DNA of 64,000 bases from AWTP1-13 sp963840075 (GCA_963840075.1 CAWIXS010000048.1:1-64000), one strand, 5' to 3'; shown: positions 43,620-52,824, counted from the stretch's first letter. Made by a program: numbers and translations. Notes: generated from the letters alone by a model not told the origin.

Positions 43620-43712
43620 GTGATTGACAAGTCCTTTGTCATCATGGTGTTGGCGTGCGCTGCGGCACCATTGCTGGGCGCCGGCATTTATCTCATGATG
43701 TCTCTGTTCTGA
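43620..43712 (+). CDS. Possible 30-residue membrane peptide
   Basis: A GTG-started frame encodes KSFVIMVLACAAAPLLGAGI then YLMMSLF, essentially one hydrophobic helix. GGGG lies about 9 bases upstream. It is short and unsupported by any family. The rest of the 43403-43987 gap shows no gene. Confidence 0.35.
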   Translation: MIDKSFVIMVLACAAAPLLGAGIYLMMSLF

Positions 43713-43987
43713 GCGCCGGCAGCAGTCGCTTGCGATCCCTCGAGGATCGGCACTCCCGGCCCGATCTCCGGTTTGGCGCGCTTTTGCGGCGCGTCCGGCC
43801 GTTATCCACAGGTTTGGTGGAGCGGTCCTGTGTCGCCTTGCCCGGCGGCCGGCGCGGAAGTTGCCGCCTTGACTTGGGCGGCAGGTGCGGGACTAGGCTA
43901 GCCTGCTCGCGACATGCCAGCCCCCGGGTGAGCGAGCCCCGGCCAGCGCGCCGGGGACAGGCCCCGTAACGTTGCAGGAGACCCCCC

Positions 43988-44836
43988 ATGAAGCTCGTTC
44001 GATTTGGTGCGCCCGGCGCCGAGCGGCCCGGTCTTGTCGATGCGCAAGGCGTCATCCGCGATCTGTCCGCGCACGTCACCGATATCACCGGCGAGACCCT
44101 CTCCGCCGCGAGCCTCGACAAGCTGCGCAAGCTCGATCCCAAGGCGCTGCCGGCCGCGCCGCAAGGCGTCCGGCTCGGGCCTCCGGTCGCCAACGTGCGG
44201 AACTTCATCGCGGTGGGCCTCAACTACGAGGACCACGCCAAGGAGACCGGCTCGCCGATCCCCAAGGAGCCGATCCTCTTCAACAAGCTGCCCAACTGCA
44301 TCGTCGGCCCCAACGACGAGGTGATGGTCCCCAAGGGCTCCATCAAGCTCGACTACGAGATCGAGATCGCCTTCGTGCTGGGCAAGCGGGCACGCTACGT
44401 GGAGGAGAAGGACGCGCTCTCCTGCATCGCCGGCTACACGATCTGCAACGACGTGTCGGAGCGCCACTTCCAGGCCGAGCGCGGCGGGCAGTGGATGAAG
44501 GGCAAGTGCGCCGAGACCTTCGGGCCGCTGGGCCCGTGGCTCGTCACGCGCGACGAGATCGCCGACGTGCAGAGCCTCGCCATGTCGCTCGACGTGAACG
44601 GTGGGCGGCGCCAGACCGGCTCGACCAGGACCATGATCTTCACAATTGCGCACCAGCTCTCCTACATCTCGCAGTTCATGGTGCTGGAGGCCGGCGACGT
44701 GGTGACGACCGGCACGCCGCCCGGCGTGGCGCTCGGCATGAAGCCGCCGGTGTGGCTGAAGGCCGGCGATGTGATGACCCTCAAGATCGAGGGGCTGGGC
44801 GAGCAGACGCAGAAGGTGGTGCCGTTCAAGGAGTAG
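43988..44836 (+). CDS. Fumarylacetoacetate hydrolase (FAH) family enzyme
   Basis: A 282-residue protein of the FAH fold, which cleaves or decarboxylates 2-oxo acids with a divalent metal. Seen are VRNFIAVGLNYEDHAKETGS, PILFNKLPNCIVGPND, the metal-binding LDYEIEIAFVLGK, AGYTICNDVSERHFQAERGG, KCAETFGPLGPWLVT and VVTTGTPPGVALGM. Length fits the ureidoglycolate lyase/acylpyruvase branch. The ATG has AGGAG about 9 bases upstream. No pathway neighbours indicate the substrate. Confidence 0.88.
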   Translation: MKLVRFGAPGAERPGLVDAQGVIRDLSAHVTDITGETLSAASLDKLRKLDPKALPAAPQGVRLGPPVANVRNFIAVGLNYEDHAKETGSPIPKEPILFNKLPNCIVGPNDEVMVPKGSIKLDYEIEIAFVLGKRARYVEEKDALSCIAGYTICNDVSERHFQAERGGQWMKGKCAETFGPLGPWLVTRDEIADVQSLAMSLDVNGGRRQTGSTRTMIFTIAHQLSYISQFMVLEAGDVVTTGTPPGVALGMKPPVWLKAGDVMTLKIEGLGEQTQKVVPFKE

Positions 44837-44850
44837 GCCGGCGTGGCAGC

Positions 44851-44921
44851 GAGGGGCAGACCCTTCGCCAGCGAACTATGAAGTTCGCCTGCAGCGTCTG
44901 CGCGAGGGGTCTGACCCCTTC
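44851..44921. repeat. Inverted pair of the GGGGTCAGACCCC family
   Basis: GAGGGGCAGACCCTTCGC and GCGAGGGGTCTGACCCCTTC are inverted copies about 34 bases apart, just after the FAH gene and before the convergent large membrane protein gene. Confidence 0.7.
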
Positions 44922-44979
44922 ATTCACAGGTTGGGTTACGGCCTCGGGCCTGACCCAACTCGCCCTTCATCGGACGCGC

Positions 44980-47900
44980 TCAATGCATTTGTCCGGTTTG
45001 CTGCGTGATGCTGGCCTTGAGCGTCTGCAGCCGCGACGCCAGCTTCTTCTCGCCTTTACTCTCCAGTTCTCGTAACAACTCCTCGAACAGACTTGGTTCT
45101 TGGAGCAATTTCAACGCTGGAGCGATCCGACTGATCTCCCAACGCGTTCGCTCAATGAGATCGGGAACGAGCGCATTCCCCTTCAATTCTTGCCTGAGTT
45201 CGCGCGCGACCTCGTTCAGCGCACTGTCGATGTTCCGCTTGACCGTCCGAACAACGGCAATCCATCCGTAAGCTTCTATTTGGCGCTCGAGTTCCTCTGC
45301 GGCTCTGGACATCCCCTCCTGTTCAACGAATGCATCAGCCCGCAAACCCAGAGCATCCAGTAAGCGCTCCCGAACGTGTCTGGTGATATCTTCGTGCGGC
45401 TCATCAGATGCGCCATTGCTGACCGCGCCGTTGCGGCTGCTCGGCGGTGGGAGCGGCGGTCCGCTGCGGTCAGAGGCAATGGCCGGAGTGGTCGAGTACA
45501 GGTCGATGGGTCGGGGATCCGGCGACCGCAAGGACGAGCTGCCGCGGCACACGAGTAGCGCTTTGAACAGCTCGTCGCTCACGAGAAATATCGTCCCCGG
45601 CGGACGATGTCGCCCGATTGCGCGCGCCAGCAAGCCCATCCCTCCGGTCGCCCGCCGATCAAAGTGGCGAACCGCGTTGTGCGCCATGCCCGCGTTGAGG
45701 ACGGTTTGTACCAAATGGAGCTGGTCCTCGGGCACGGCGTTGAGGTCGATGCTGGCAATGAAGTTTCCCCACTTGTTTATCGGATACAGATGCTTCAGTA
45801 CGTTCTCGGCGTTTTGCTTAGGTCCAGGCGCGGACCCCAGTACCACCTCAACGATTTCGACCAGCTCCTTGCCCTCCAGAGATCTTTTTCGATCGTTGTC
45901 GCGTGCTGAGTTGGCGACCACCGACAGGTATTCGAACAACTCCGAGCGCACGAGGTAGCGCTCGTCGTCCGAGTCCGAGGATGCGCGCTCGACCGCGCCA
46001 ATACTGCGCCCGGCGACCAGAACCTTTCTAATGCGCCTCGCTTCGTCTGGAGGGTAACGTGTAAGGTCGACCTCGTGGCGATGGTCGGCGTCGCCGCGCG
46101 TCGGCTTCATGGCGGCCAGCACCAGCTCCGCGTTCTCGAGGCGCTCCTCGCCCAGCGCGTTCTTGACGATCGCGTCGAGCTGCTCGGCGCTGCGCGCCTT
46201 CGGGCTCGGCACGTCCGACAAGGGCGACTTGACGGCCGCGGCGCCGAACAGGCCGGCCATGAATACGAGGGCGTCGACGCCGATCGCCAGCACCAGCGCC
46301 AGGTAGGCGAGGCGGTTGCCGTCCAGGAAGGCGTTCCAGGTCACGACGAAGCGGTGCGCCTTGTCGTCGCGGTTCATGTCGATCGACTGCAGGCGGGCGC
46401 CGATCGCCTCGGCCTCCTTGCCGGTAAGCCCGGAATCCTGCAGGCACTGGCGCCCGAAGCCCAGGAGCTCGTCGGTGGTGGCGTTCTGCGGCAGCTTGGC
46501 GCCGCCGGCGCACTTGGACTGGAACAGCACCAGCCCGGCGTTGAGGGCGAAGAGGCGGCCCGCGGCGTCCGCCGCGTGCTTGGGATCGCAGTCGATGCTG
46601 CGCACGCGCTCCTTGGCGGCCGGCGTGCCCAGCATGGCGGCGAGCAGGTTGCCGCACTGGGCCTGGATGACGGCGAGCTTGTCCGCATCGGGCTGCTGGC
46701 GGAAGGCGATGCGCGCCCGCTCGAACGCCGGCAGCGCACGTGCGGGATCGAGCTTGCCGCCGTCGCCGTCCCCGGCGGAGGCCTCGACGGACTTGATGCG
46801 GGACTCGGCGGCCTTGGTCTCGCCCTTGTACTTGGCGACCTCGCCGTTGATGGTGGCGATCTCGCGCTTCAGCCCGACGATGCGCGCGGAGACGCGGTCG
46901 CGCTCGCGCTGCGCCTCCTTGAACCTGGGCTCGTCGGTGATGGCGAGCTTGCGCTGCAGCTCGTCGAGCTCCGCCAGGCGCTGGCGCCAGACCGGCCCCT
47001 TGCCGCGCTTGAGCGTGCCCTCCACGCCGCCGTCCTCGGCGGAGGCATCGATGCGTTTGGCCGCGATTGCCTGCCTGGTCTCGTCGTAGGTCGACTTGGC
47101 TTTCGCGAGCTCGGCTTCCAGGGTGCCGATGGTGGGCTCGACGCGCTGCAGCTCGGCCTCGGCCTCGTCGCGCCGGCGCAACAGCGCCGACTGGCCGCGC
47201 TCGGCGCCGGCGATGCGCTCCTGCTGCTCGGCGAGGCCGCGCTGGACCTCCTCCATCTTGCCGATCAGGAACCTCTCGATGTCGGCCTGGGCGGCCTTCG
47301 CCTCCTGCGCCAGCTTGGCGAGCTGCGCATCGTAGGCTTTCCAGCCGGCGGTCTCGAACAGCCGCTCGGCCTCCACGAGGCGCACGCGCTGCGCCTCCTC
47401 GCCGATGTCGGCGACGACGCGGCCGACCTGGTTCAGGGTGCGGATCTCGGCGGCGCGCTTCTTCTGGTCGGCCGGAAAGATGGCGTTGAAGTGCGAGTCG
47501 AAGGAAAAGAAGACGGAGGCGGTCATGGAGGCCAGCAACATCACCCAGAGCACCACGTTCCTGACGATGATGCGCACGCTCTGCACATAGGGCGTCGAGA
47601 TGTCGCCGCCGCGCCGGAAGTTGAACGCCAAGATGCCAACGACGAGGACCGCCAGGCCGAAATAGAGGGCAATGTCCGAGAACCTCACCCAGTCGGCGCG
47701 GAAGCCCTGGACGACCCCGGCGGCCTCATTGAAGCCCACCGCATTGTACCGGCTCAGCACCCAGTAGAAGACGAGGCCGACCAGCGCCACGCCCAGGCCC
47801 ATGCCGATCACGGCCTCGCGCGCGTTGAAGACCCGGTTGCGCGGCAGCTGCTGGTTCATGCCGGCGGCGAAGCTCTCGCCGATCAGCCAGGCGACGATCA

Positions 47901-48171
47901 GCATGACGCCCTGGATGCCGAACGCGATGAGGACCGAGAGCAGCGGAGCGGAGGTGAAGTTGCGCAGGCCGTCGAACGTGGTGTAGCCGGAGGCGAGCGA
48001 GAGGGCGATGGCGGTGGCGCCGAGCAGCGCCAGCTGCCAGTTGTTGAACATCATCTCCTCGATGATGCGGAACAGCCGGCCGAAGAACCCGGACCGCCAC
48101 AGCAAAACGACGGCCAGGAGAAAGAATAGAGAGAGTACGCCGTATTGCGATTGCCAGAAGTCCCAACTCAT
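44980..48171 (-). CDS. Large membrane protein with central coiled coil, function unknown
   Basis: A 1063-residue protein. The N-terminal 210 residues hold about six hydrophobic helices (for example VLSLFFLLAVVLLWRSGFFG, LSVLIAFGIQGVMLIVAWLI). A predicted coiled coil fills about 215-470 (KLAQEAKAAQADIERFL, LQRVEPTIGTLEAELAKAKS). A segment with several cysteines follows (CGNLLAAMLG, DCDPKHAAD, SKCAGG), then another helix near 600 (LAYLALVLAIGVDALVFMAG). The last 400 residues are soluble, including a helical end. The ATG at 48171 has GGAG about 9 bases upstream. I recognise no family. The architecture suggests a scaffold or mechanosensitive-like envelope protein. Confidence 0.8.
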   Translation of the reverse strand: MSWDFWQSQYGVLSLFFLLAVVLLWRSGFFGRLFRIIEEMMFNNWQLALLGATAIALSLASGYTTFDGLRNFTSAPLLSVLIAFGIQGVMLIVAWLIGESFAAGMNQQLPRNRVFNAREAVIGMGLGVALVGLVFYWVLSRYNAVGFNEAAGVVQGFRADWVRFSDIALYFGLAVLVVGILAFNFRRGGDISTPYVQSVRIIVRNVVLWVMLLASMTASVFFSFDSHFNAIFPADQKKRAAEIRTLNQVGRVVADIGEEAQRVRLVEAERLFETAGWKAYDAQLAKLAQEAKAAQADIERFLIGKMEEVQRGLAEQQERIAGAERGQSALLRRRDEAEAELQRVEPTIGTLEAELAKAKSTYDETRQAIAAKRIDASAEDGGVEGTLKRGKGPVWRQRLAELDELQRKLAITDEPRFKEAQRERDRVSARIVGLKREIATINGEVAKYKGETKAAESRIKSVEASAGDGDGGKLDPARALPAFERARIAFRQQPDADKLAVIQAQCGNLLAAMLGTPAAKERVRSIDCDPKHAADAAGRLFALNAGLVLFQSKCAGGAKLPQNATTDELLGFGRQCLQDSGLTGKEAEAIGARLQSIDMNRDDKAHRFVVTWNAFLDGNRLAYLALVLAIGVDALVFMAGLFGAAAVKSPLSDVPSPKARSAEQLDAIVKNALGEERLENAELVLAAMKPTRGDADHRHEVDLTRYPPDEARRIRKVLVAGRSIGAVERASSDSDDERYLVRSELFEYLSVVANSARDNDRKRSLEGKELVEIVEVVLGSAPGPKQNAENVLKHLYPINKWGNFIASIDLNAVPEDQLHLVQTVLNAGMAHNAVRHFDRRATGGMGLLARAIGRHRPPGTIFLVSDELFKALLVCRGSSSLRSPDPRPIDLYSTTPAIASDRSGPPLPPPSSRNGAVSNGASDEPHEDITRHVRERLLDALGLRADAFVEQEGMSRAAEELERQIEAYGWIAVVRTVKRNIDSALNEVARELRQELKGNALVPDLIERTRWEISRIAPALKLLQEPSLFEELLRELESKGEKKLASRLQTLKASITQQTGQMH

Positions 48172-48587
48172 CAACCCGTCTCCGCGGCCCGCGACTGCAT
48201 CTTCTGCTGGCCGACGATGCCGGCACGGCATCAAATGCTATTAAAGTGAACGCTTCGCGTCACTGCTTCCGTCTCGGGGCGCCGGCGTGATTGCGGCCTC
48301 GAGAGTCACCTCCCCATTTGGAAGCTCTGCGCAAATTCTGGCTTTTTGTTGGGGGACGCGCACGTGCCGGCTGGCAGCCTTGCGCACATGTGACCGTGCC
48401 GTTGCGGCGACAACGTCTTGATAACCCATGCCAATACGATCAGCTGTCGGTTTGATTGCTCTCGCGAAAACGGCCTGACGCCTGCCCGAGGAGCAGCTCC
48501 GATCCAGTTGTCGCAATGGACCGCGCCGACTCGCATGTCGGCGCATTAAATTAAGTTCACCAAGCGAGGGCCGGCCGTTGATGCCGC
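48172..48587. other. Intergenic region, nothing recognised
   Basis: About 415 bases between two minus-strand genes. It probably holds the promoter of the large membrane protein gene. Short open frames exist on the minus strand but none is convincing. Confidence 0.4.
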
Positions 48588-49838
48588 CTACTGCGCCCCG
48601 CGGCCGTAGCGGCGGGCGACGTAGTCCTCCACAATCGCCTTGAACTCCGTCGCGATGTTGGGGCCGCGCAGCGTCATGGCCTTCCGGCCGTCGATGAAGA
48701 CCGGCGCCGCCGGGGCCTCGCCCGTGCCCGGCAGGGAGATGCCGATGTCGGCGTGCTTGGATTCGCCGGGGCCGTTGACGATGCAGCCCATCACCGCGAG
48801 GTTGAGGCCCTCGACGCCGGGATAGAGCGTGCGCCACTCGGGCATGCGCCTGCGCACGTAGCCCTCGATCTCGCTCGCCAGCTCCTGGAACACGGTGGAC
48901 GTGGTGCGTCCGCAACCGGGGCAGGCCGCCACGATCGGCACGAACGCGCGCAGCCCCATGGTCTGCAGGATCTCCTGGGCGACGCGCACCTCGAGCGTGC
49001 GGTCGCCGCCGGGCTCGGGCGTGAGCGAGACGCGGATGGTATCGCCGATGCCCCGCTGCAGCAGGAGCCCCATGCCGGCGGTGGAGGCGACGATGCCCTT
49101 GGAGCCCATGCCGGCCTCCGTGAGGCCCAGGTGCAGGGCGTAGCGGCAGCGCTGGGCGAGCAGGGCGTAGACGCTGACGAGGTCCTGCACGGCGCTGACC
49201 TTGGCCGACAGTATGATGCGCTCCGCGCGCAAGCCCAGCTCCTCGGCGCGCTCAGCCGACAGCAGCGCCGACTGCACGATCGCCTCGTGCATCACGCTGC
49301 GGGCTTCCCGGGGCTCCGGGGAGGCCGCATTCTCGTCCATGAGGCGCGTGAGCAGCTCCTGGTCGAGGCTGCCCCAGTTGACGCCGATGCGCACCGGCTT
49401 GGCGTATGCGAGCGCGAGCTCGACGATGGCCGAGAACTGGGCATCGCGCTTGGCCTTGAAGCCGACATTGCCGGGGTTGATGCGCCATTTGGCGAGTGCG
49501 TCGGCGCAGGCGCGGTTCTCGGCGAGGAGGGTGTGGCCGTTGTAGTGGAAATCGCCCACCAGCGGCACGGCGACGCCCATCTGCGCGAGGCGGTCGCGGA
49601 TGTAAGGCACCGCCTTGGCCGCCTCGTCGCGATCCACGGTGATACGCACGATCTCCGAGCCGGCGCGGGCGAGGTCGGCGGTCTGGCGCGCGGTGGCCTC
49701 CACGTCGGCAGTGTCGGTGTTGGTCATCGACTGCACGACGATGGGGGCTGCGCCGCCGATGACCACGCCGCCCACGTCTACCGGGACGGAGGCGCGGCGC
49801 GGGGCGCGGAGGTCGGAGGCTGGAGGAGCCGTGTCCAT
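48588..49838 (-). CDS. ispG: 4-hydroxy-3-methylbut-2-enyl-diphosphate synthase
   Basis: About 416 residues. This [4Fe-4S] enzyme makes HMBPP from MEcPP in the MEP isoprenoid pathway, feeding the prenyl synthase encoded at 28785. Family segments are APIVVQSMTNTDTADVEATA, WRINPGNVGFKAKRD, VRIGVNWGSLDQELLTRLMD, the cluster cysteines in ACPGCGRTTSTVFQELA, and VMGCIVNGPGESKHADIGIS. The start MDTAPPASDL at 49838 is chosen, because the longer frame to 49901 runs into a palindromic repeat. Confidence 0.95.
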   Translation of the reverse strand: MDTAPPASDLRAPRRASVPVDVGGVVIGGAAPIVVQSMTNTDTADVEATARQTADLARAGSEIVRITVDRDEAAKAVPYIRDRLAQMGVAVPLVGDFHYNGHTLLAENRACADALAKWRINPGNVGFKAKRDAQFSAIVELALAYAKPVRIGVNWGSLDQELLTRLMDENAASPEPREARSVMHEAIVQSALLSAERAEELGLRAERIILSAKVSAVQDLVSVYALLAQRCRYALHLGLTEAGMGSKGIVASTAGMGLLLQRGIGDTIRVSLTPEPGGDRTLEVRVAQEILQTMGLRAFVPIVAACPGCGRTTSTVFQELASEIEGYVRRRMPEWRTLYPGVEGLNLAVMGCIVNGPGESKHADIGISLPGTGEAPAAPVFIDGRKAMTLRGPNIATEFKAIVEDYVARRYGRGAQ

Positions 49839-49862
49839 GTGGCGTCTCTTAGCACAGATCGC

Positions 49863-49905
49863 ATGGGTGTCAGGACCCTGCGGGCCCTGCGGGTCTGACA
49901 CCCAT
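49863..49905. repeat. Palindrome ATGGGTGTCAG...CTGACACCCAT
   Basis: An 11-base inverted repeat around a second palindromic core (GACCCTGCGGGCCCTGCGGGTC), between the ispG start and the end of znuB. It is related to the GGGGTCAGACCCC family and may terminate the znu operon. Confidence 0.7.
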
Positions 49906-49917
49906 CACCGCCCGCAA

Positions 49918-50715
49918 TCACCGCCCGCGGCGGAGCACCGAAGGCAGGATGGAGAGCGCAAACAGGCCGGCCAGCACAAGCACGATCGAGGCCCCCGCCG
50001 GTGTGTCCAGGGTCGCCGACATGAAAAGCCCCGAGACGACGGCCAGCATGCCGAAGGCCGCGGCGACGACCGCCATGCCCTCCGGCGTCCTGACCAAGGG
50101 GCGCGCAGCCGCCGCCGGCATGATGAGGAAGGCGATGGTCAGCAACGCGCCGACGATCTTGATGGCGATGGCCACAACCAGCGCCAGCACCACGACGAAC
50201 ACGAGCTTGACGCTTTCCGTTGCGGTCCCCTCGGCGGTCGCGAGGTCCTCGTGCACGGAGAGCGACAGGAGCGGGCGCCAGATGGCAAGCAGCGCCGCGA
50301 GCGACACGGCGCCGCCAAGGAATATCCAGTAGAGATCGGTCGAGCTGATGGCCAGAATGTCGCCGAACAGGAAGCCTATGAGATCCGGCTGGCGCCCGCT
50401 CACCAGCGACGCGGCGACCACGCCGCCGGCCAGCGCCGCATGGGCGATGAGGCCGAGCAGACTGTCGAACGGCACCACCTGCTGGCGGCCCAGCAGCAGC
50501 AGGAGACCGGAGACCGCCAGCGTCACGATCAGCACGCCCGCCGTCAGGTCGAGGGACAGGGCGAGGCCCAGGGCGATGCCGATCAAGGCCGCCTGGGAGA
50601 TCGCCTCGCCGTAGTAGGCCATGCGGCGCCAGACCACGAAGCAGCCGAGCGGGGCCGCCACCACTGCAAGCCCGAGGCCGAACAGGAGGGCGCGCACGAG
50701 GAAGGGGTCCGGCAC
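49918..50715 (-). CDS. znuB: Zinc ABC transporter permease
   Basis: A 265-residue membrane protein with about eight hydrophobic helices, the permease of a zinc uptake ABC transporter. Typical segments are FVVWRRMAYYGEAISQAALI (coupling region), FDSLLGLIAHAALAGGVV, GFLFGDILAISSTDLYWIF and KIVGALLTIAFLIMPAAAAR. The GTG start at 50715 comes one base after the znuC stop (TGACGTG), so the two are coupled. The order zur-znuC-znuB is a common alphaproteobacterial arrangement. The periplasmic znuA is not in the window. Confidence 0.92.
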   Translation of the reverse strand: MPDPFLVRALLFGLGLAVVAAPLGCFVVWRRMAYYGEAISQAALIGIALGLALSLDLTAGVLIVTLAVSGLLLLLGRQQVVPFDSLLGLIAHAALAGGVVAASLVSGRQPDLIGFLFGDILAISSTDLYWIFLGGAVSLAALLAIWRPLLSLSVHEDLATAEGTATESVKLVFVVVLALVVAIAIKIVGALLTIAFLIMPAAAARPLVRTPEGMAVVAAAFGMLAVVSGLFMSATLDTPAGASIVLVLAGLFALSILPSVLRRGR

Positions 50716-50716
50716 G

Positions 50717-51641
50717 TCAGCTCCCGCTCTCGCCGGCCGGCGGGGCATGCGCCGCCGGCGGTCGCGGCGCCCCGGCCAGGTCGTGGCGGTGGTCGTGCTG
50801 GTGCTGGTACACGCCCAGCACGCGCGCCGCCTGCGGCCCGAACAGGCGCGCGTATTCTGGATGCTGCGCCACCAGCTGGGGCACGCCCGAGCAGCAAACA
50901 TGGCGGTTGAGGCAGATCACGCGGTCGCTCTGGGCCATGACGATGTGCAGATCGTGCGAGACGAGCAGCACGCCGAAGCCGCGCTCGGTGCGCAGGCGGC
51001 CGATGAGCGTGTAGAGCTCGGCCTCGCCCGCATAGTCGACCCCGCGCGCCGGCTCGTCCAGCACGAGGAGGCCCGGGCGCCGGGCCAGCGCACGCGCCAG
51101 GACGACGCGCTGCAGCTCGCCGCCGGACAGCTCGGACAGCTGGCGCTCGATGAGCTTCCCCGCGCCCGACGTCGCCAAGCACGCGCTCGATCTCGGCCTG
51201 GGTCGCGCCGGGCTGGCCGAGCGTCACGAACCGGGCAACGGTCAGCGGAATGGCACGGTCGACATCGAAGCGCTGCGGCGCGTAGCCGATGACGAGACCG
51301 TGCGGGCGGCGCACCTCGCCGCCGTCGATGGGCTCGAGCCCGAGCAGCGCGCGCACCAGCATGGTCTTGCCCGCACCGTTCGGGCCGATCACGGTGACGA
51401 TCTCGCCGGGTGCGATATCGATATCCACGTCGGTCAGGATGGGGCGTCCGCCGCGCGCCAGCGCAATTGCGCGCGCACTGATCAACGCCGCCGGATCGTG
51501 CACCGGCGGGGTCCGGACAGGCAGCGGATGGGCGTGGCCGGCGTGGTCGCGGCCCGCGTGGTCGTCGTCCGGGGTATCGCGGCGGAGCCGGCTTTCCGGC
51601 GCCGGCTGCAGCGGCCAATCCAGCCCCTCACGACCCTGCAT
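50717..51641 (-). pseudogene. znuC: Zinc ABC transporter ATPase, frameshifted
   Basis: The N-terminal frame (from ATG 51641) has an unusual His-rich stretch (DDDHAGRDHAGHAHPLPV), then Walker A TVIGPNGAGKTMLVRAL and VIGYAPQRFDVDRAIPLTV. The frame changes between about 51155 and 51175, at GCTTCCCCGCGCCCG. The other frame continues with KLIERQLSELSGGELQRVVL (ABC signature), Walker B LLVLDEPARGVDYAG, LLVSHDLHIVMAQ and a His-rich tail (YQHQHDHRHDLAG). One base corrects it. The start overlaps the zur end. If the shift is real, zinc uptake by this system is lost. Confidence 0.85.
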
Positions 51642-52149
51642 GGCGCGCATCCTTGCCGGTGCAGTTGGTACACAGGCCCCAGATCTCCACCACGGCGCCC
51701 TTGGCCGCGCTGGCCACGAACTGAGCGGTCTCCGCCGTTCTGTCGATGGCGGCGAAGACCTTGGCGCCGTCGACCTCGGCCACCGAGCCACAATGCTCGC
51801 AGGCGAGCACCAGCTGGCGCTGCTCGTGGCCGGCATGGCAGGCAAAGAAGGCGTTGCGGCTCTCGAAACGGTGCACGATGCCAGCCGCCACCAGGGCGTC
51901 GATGGCCCGGTAGACCGAGATCGGCGCCAGCCGCTCGCCGCGCGCGGCCATGCGGTCCAGCACCTCGTAGGCGCCGATGGCCCGGTGCGAGGCCGCCGCA
52001 ATCTCCTGGAACACCGCCTCGCGCAGGGGGGTCAATCTGAGGCCTTTCTGCGCAAAGGCCGAGCGCGCCCGCGCCATTGCCTCGTCGAGGCAATGCTCAT
52101 GGTCGTGCTCCGGCGCCGGGAAGGCCTGGCTGGGAGTCGTCACGTTCAT
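51628..52149 (-). CDS. zur: Zinc uptake regulator, Fur family
   Basis: A 173-residue repressor. It starts MNVTTPSQAFPAPEHDHEHC, with a metal-binding HDHEHC. The winged helix is KGLRLTPLREAVFQEIAAAS and YEVLDRMAARGERLAPISVY-RAIDAL. The dimer/metal part has FFACHAGHEQRQLVLACEHC and LCTNCTG, giving the two CxxC pairs of the structural zinc site. With zinc bound it represses znu genes. It is first in the zur-znuC-znuB run, and a palindromic operator lies directly before its start codon. Confidence 0.93.
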   Translation of the reverse strand: MNVTTPSQAFPAPEHDHEHCLDEAMARARSAFAQKGLRLTPLREAVFQEIAAASHRAIGAYEVLDRMAARGERLAPISVYRAIDALVAAGIVHRFESRNAFFACHAGHEQRQLVLACEHCGSVAEVDGAKVFAAIDRTAETAQFVASAAKGAVVEIWGLCTNCTGKDARHAGS

Positions 52150-52152
52150 TGT

Positions 52153-52166
52153 GATGTTATACCATC
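52153..52166. promoter_or_regulatory. Candidate Zur operator
   Basis: GATGTTATACCATC, an imperfect palindrome resembling the known alphaproteobacterial Zur box core (TGTTATA-like), 3 bases before the zur ATG. It contains TATAAC on the minus strand, which could be the -10 element, so repressor binding would block transcription of the operon. No ribosome site is visible between it and the ATG. Confidence 0.6.
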
Positions 52167-52305
52167 TGAAGCGGCAAACGCCATCGAGGCGGAGCGGGAT
52201 CCGCTGCGGCGCCGCCAACTATCAGAAATTACTGCTGCAATTCCTGGCCCTGGCGACGCGCCGGGCGTTGCAGTGGCCGGCAATTGCAACGCTCGAGATG
52301 CCTCC

Positions 52306-52824
52306 ATGCCGCACCGGATCGAGATCCTCGTTGCCGACATCACCACCCTCGACGTGGATGCCATCGTCAACGCCGCCAACCGTACGCTTCTGGGTGGGGG
52401 CGGGGTGGACGGCGCCATCCACCGGGCCGCGGGGCCCGATCTGCTCGCCGAATGCCGCACCCTGGGCGGCTGCAATACCGGCGAGGCCAGGATCACCCGG
52501 GGCTACCGGCTGCCGGCACGCCACGTCATCCACACGGTGGGGCCCATCTGGGGCGAGGAGGGCGGCCAGGAGGACGCCCTGCTCGCCAGCTGCTACGGCC
52601 GCTCGCTCGCCCTCGCCAAGGCGCACGGGGTGCGCTCGCTGGCCTTTGCGGCGATCTCCACGGGCGTCTACGGCTTTCCGGCCGACCGCGCCGCCAGGAT
52701 TGCGGTGGGCACGGTGGCCGGCGCCCTGGCGGACGACGGCCACTTCACCAAGGTGGCCTTCTGCTGTTTCACACCCGCGTCGGCCGAGCACCACAACGAG
52801 GCCCGCCGCCTGCTCGGCATCTGA
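52306..52824 (+). CDS. ymdB: Macrodomain protein, O-acetyl-ADP-ribose deacetylase type
   Basis: A 172-residue single macrodomain that binds ADP-ribose and removes acyl groups from it. The signature is VNAANRTLLGGGGVDGAIHR then AAGPDLLAEC, with CNTGEARITRGYRLPARHVI, TVGPIW and STGVYGFPADRAARIAV. Length and motifs match YmdB/MacroD-type enzymes (about 177 residues in E. coli). The ATG at 52306 is preceded by a weak GAG. It stands alone, divergent from zur. Confidence 0.9.
   Translation: MPHRIEILVADITTLDVDAIVNAANRTLLGGGGVDGAIHRAAGPDLLAECRTLGGCNTGEARITRGYRLPARHVIHTVGPIWGEEGGQEDALLASCYGRSLALAKAHGVRSLAFAAISTGVYGFPADRAARIAVGTVAGALADDGHFTKVAFCCFTPASAEHHNEARRLLGI

Noticed and set aside
41153..43687. 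An 844-residue minus-strand open frame opposite the double NTPase
   Set aside because: It has low-complexity, arginine- and leucine-rich composition and no motifs, and lies entirely opposite a gene with two full Walker sets.
46075..48129. A 684-residue plus-strand open frame opposite the large membrane protein
   Set aside because: Composition is typical of GC-rich antisense; the minus strand has membrane helices, a coiled coil and a good ribosome site.
49839..49901. N-terminal extension of IspG
   Set aside because: The 21 extra codons run into a palindromic repeat and contain no conserved residues; MDTAPP at 49838 is the better start.
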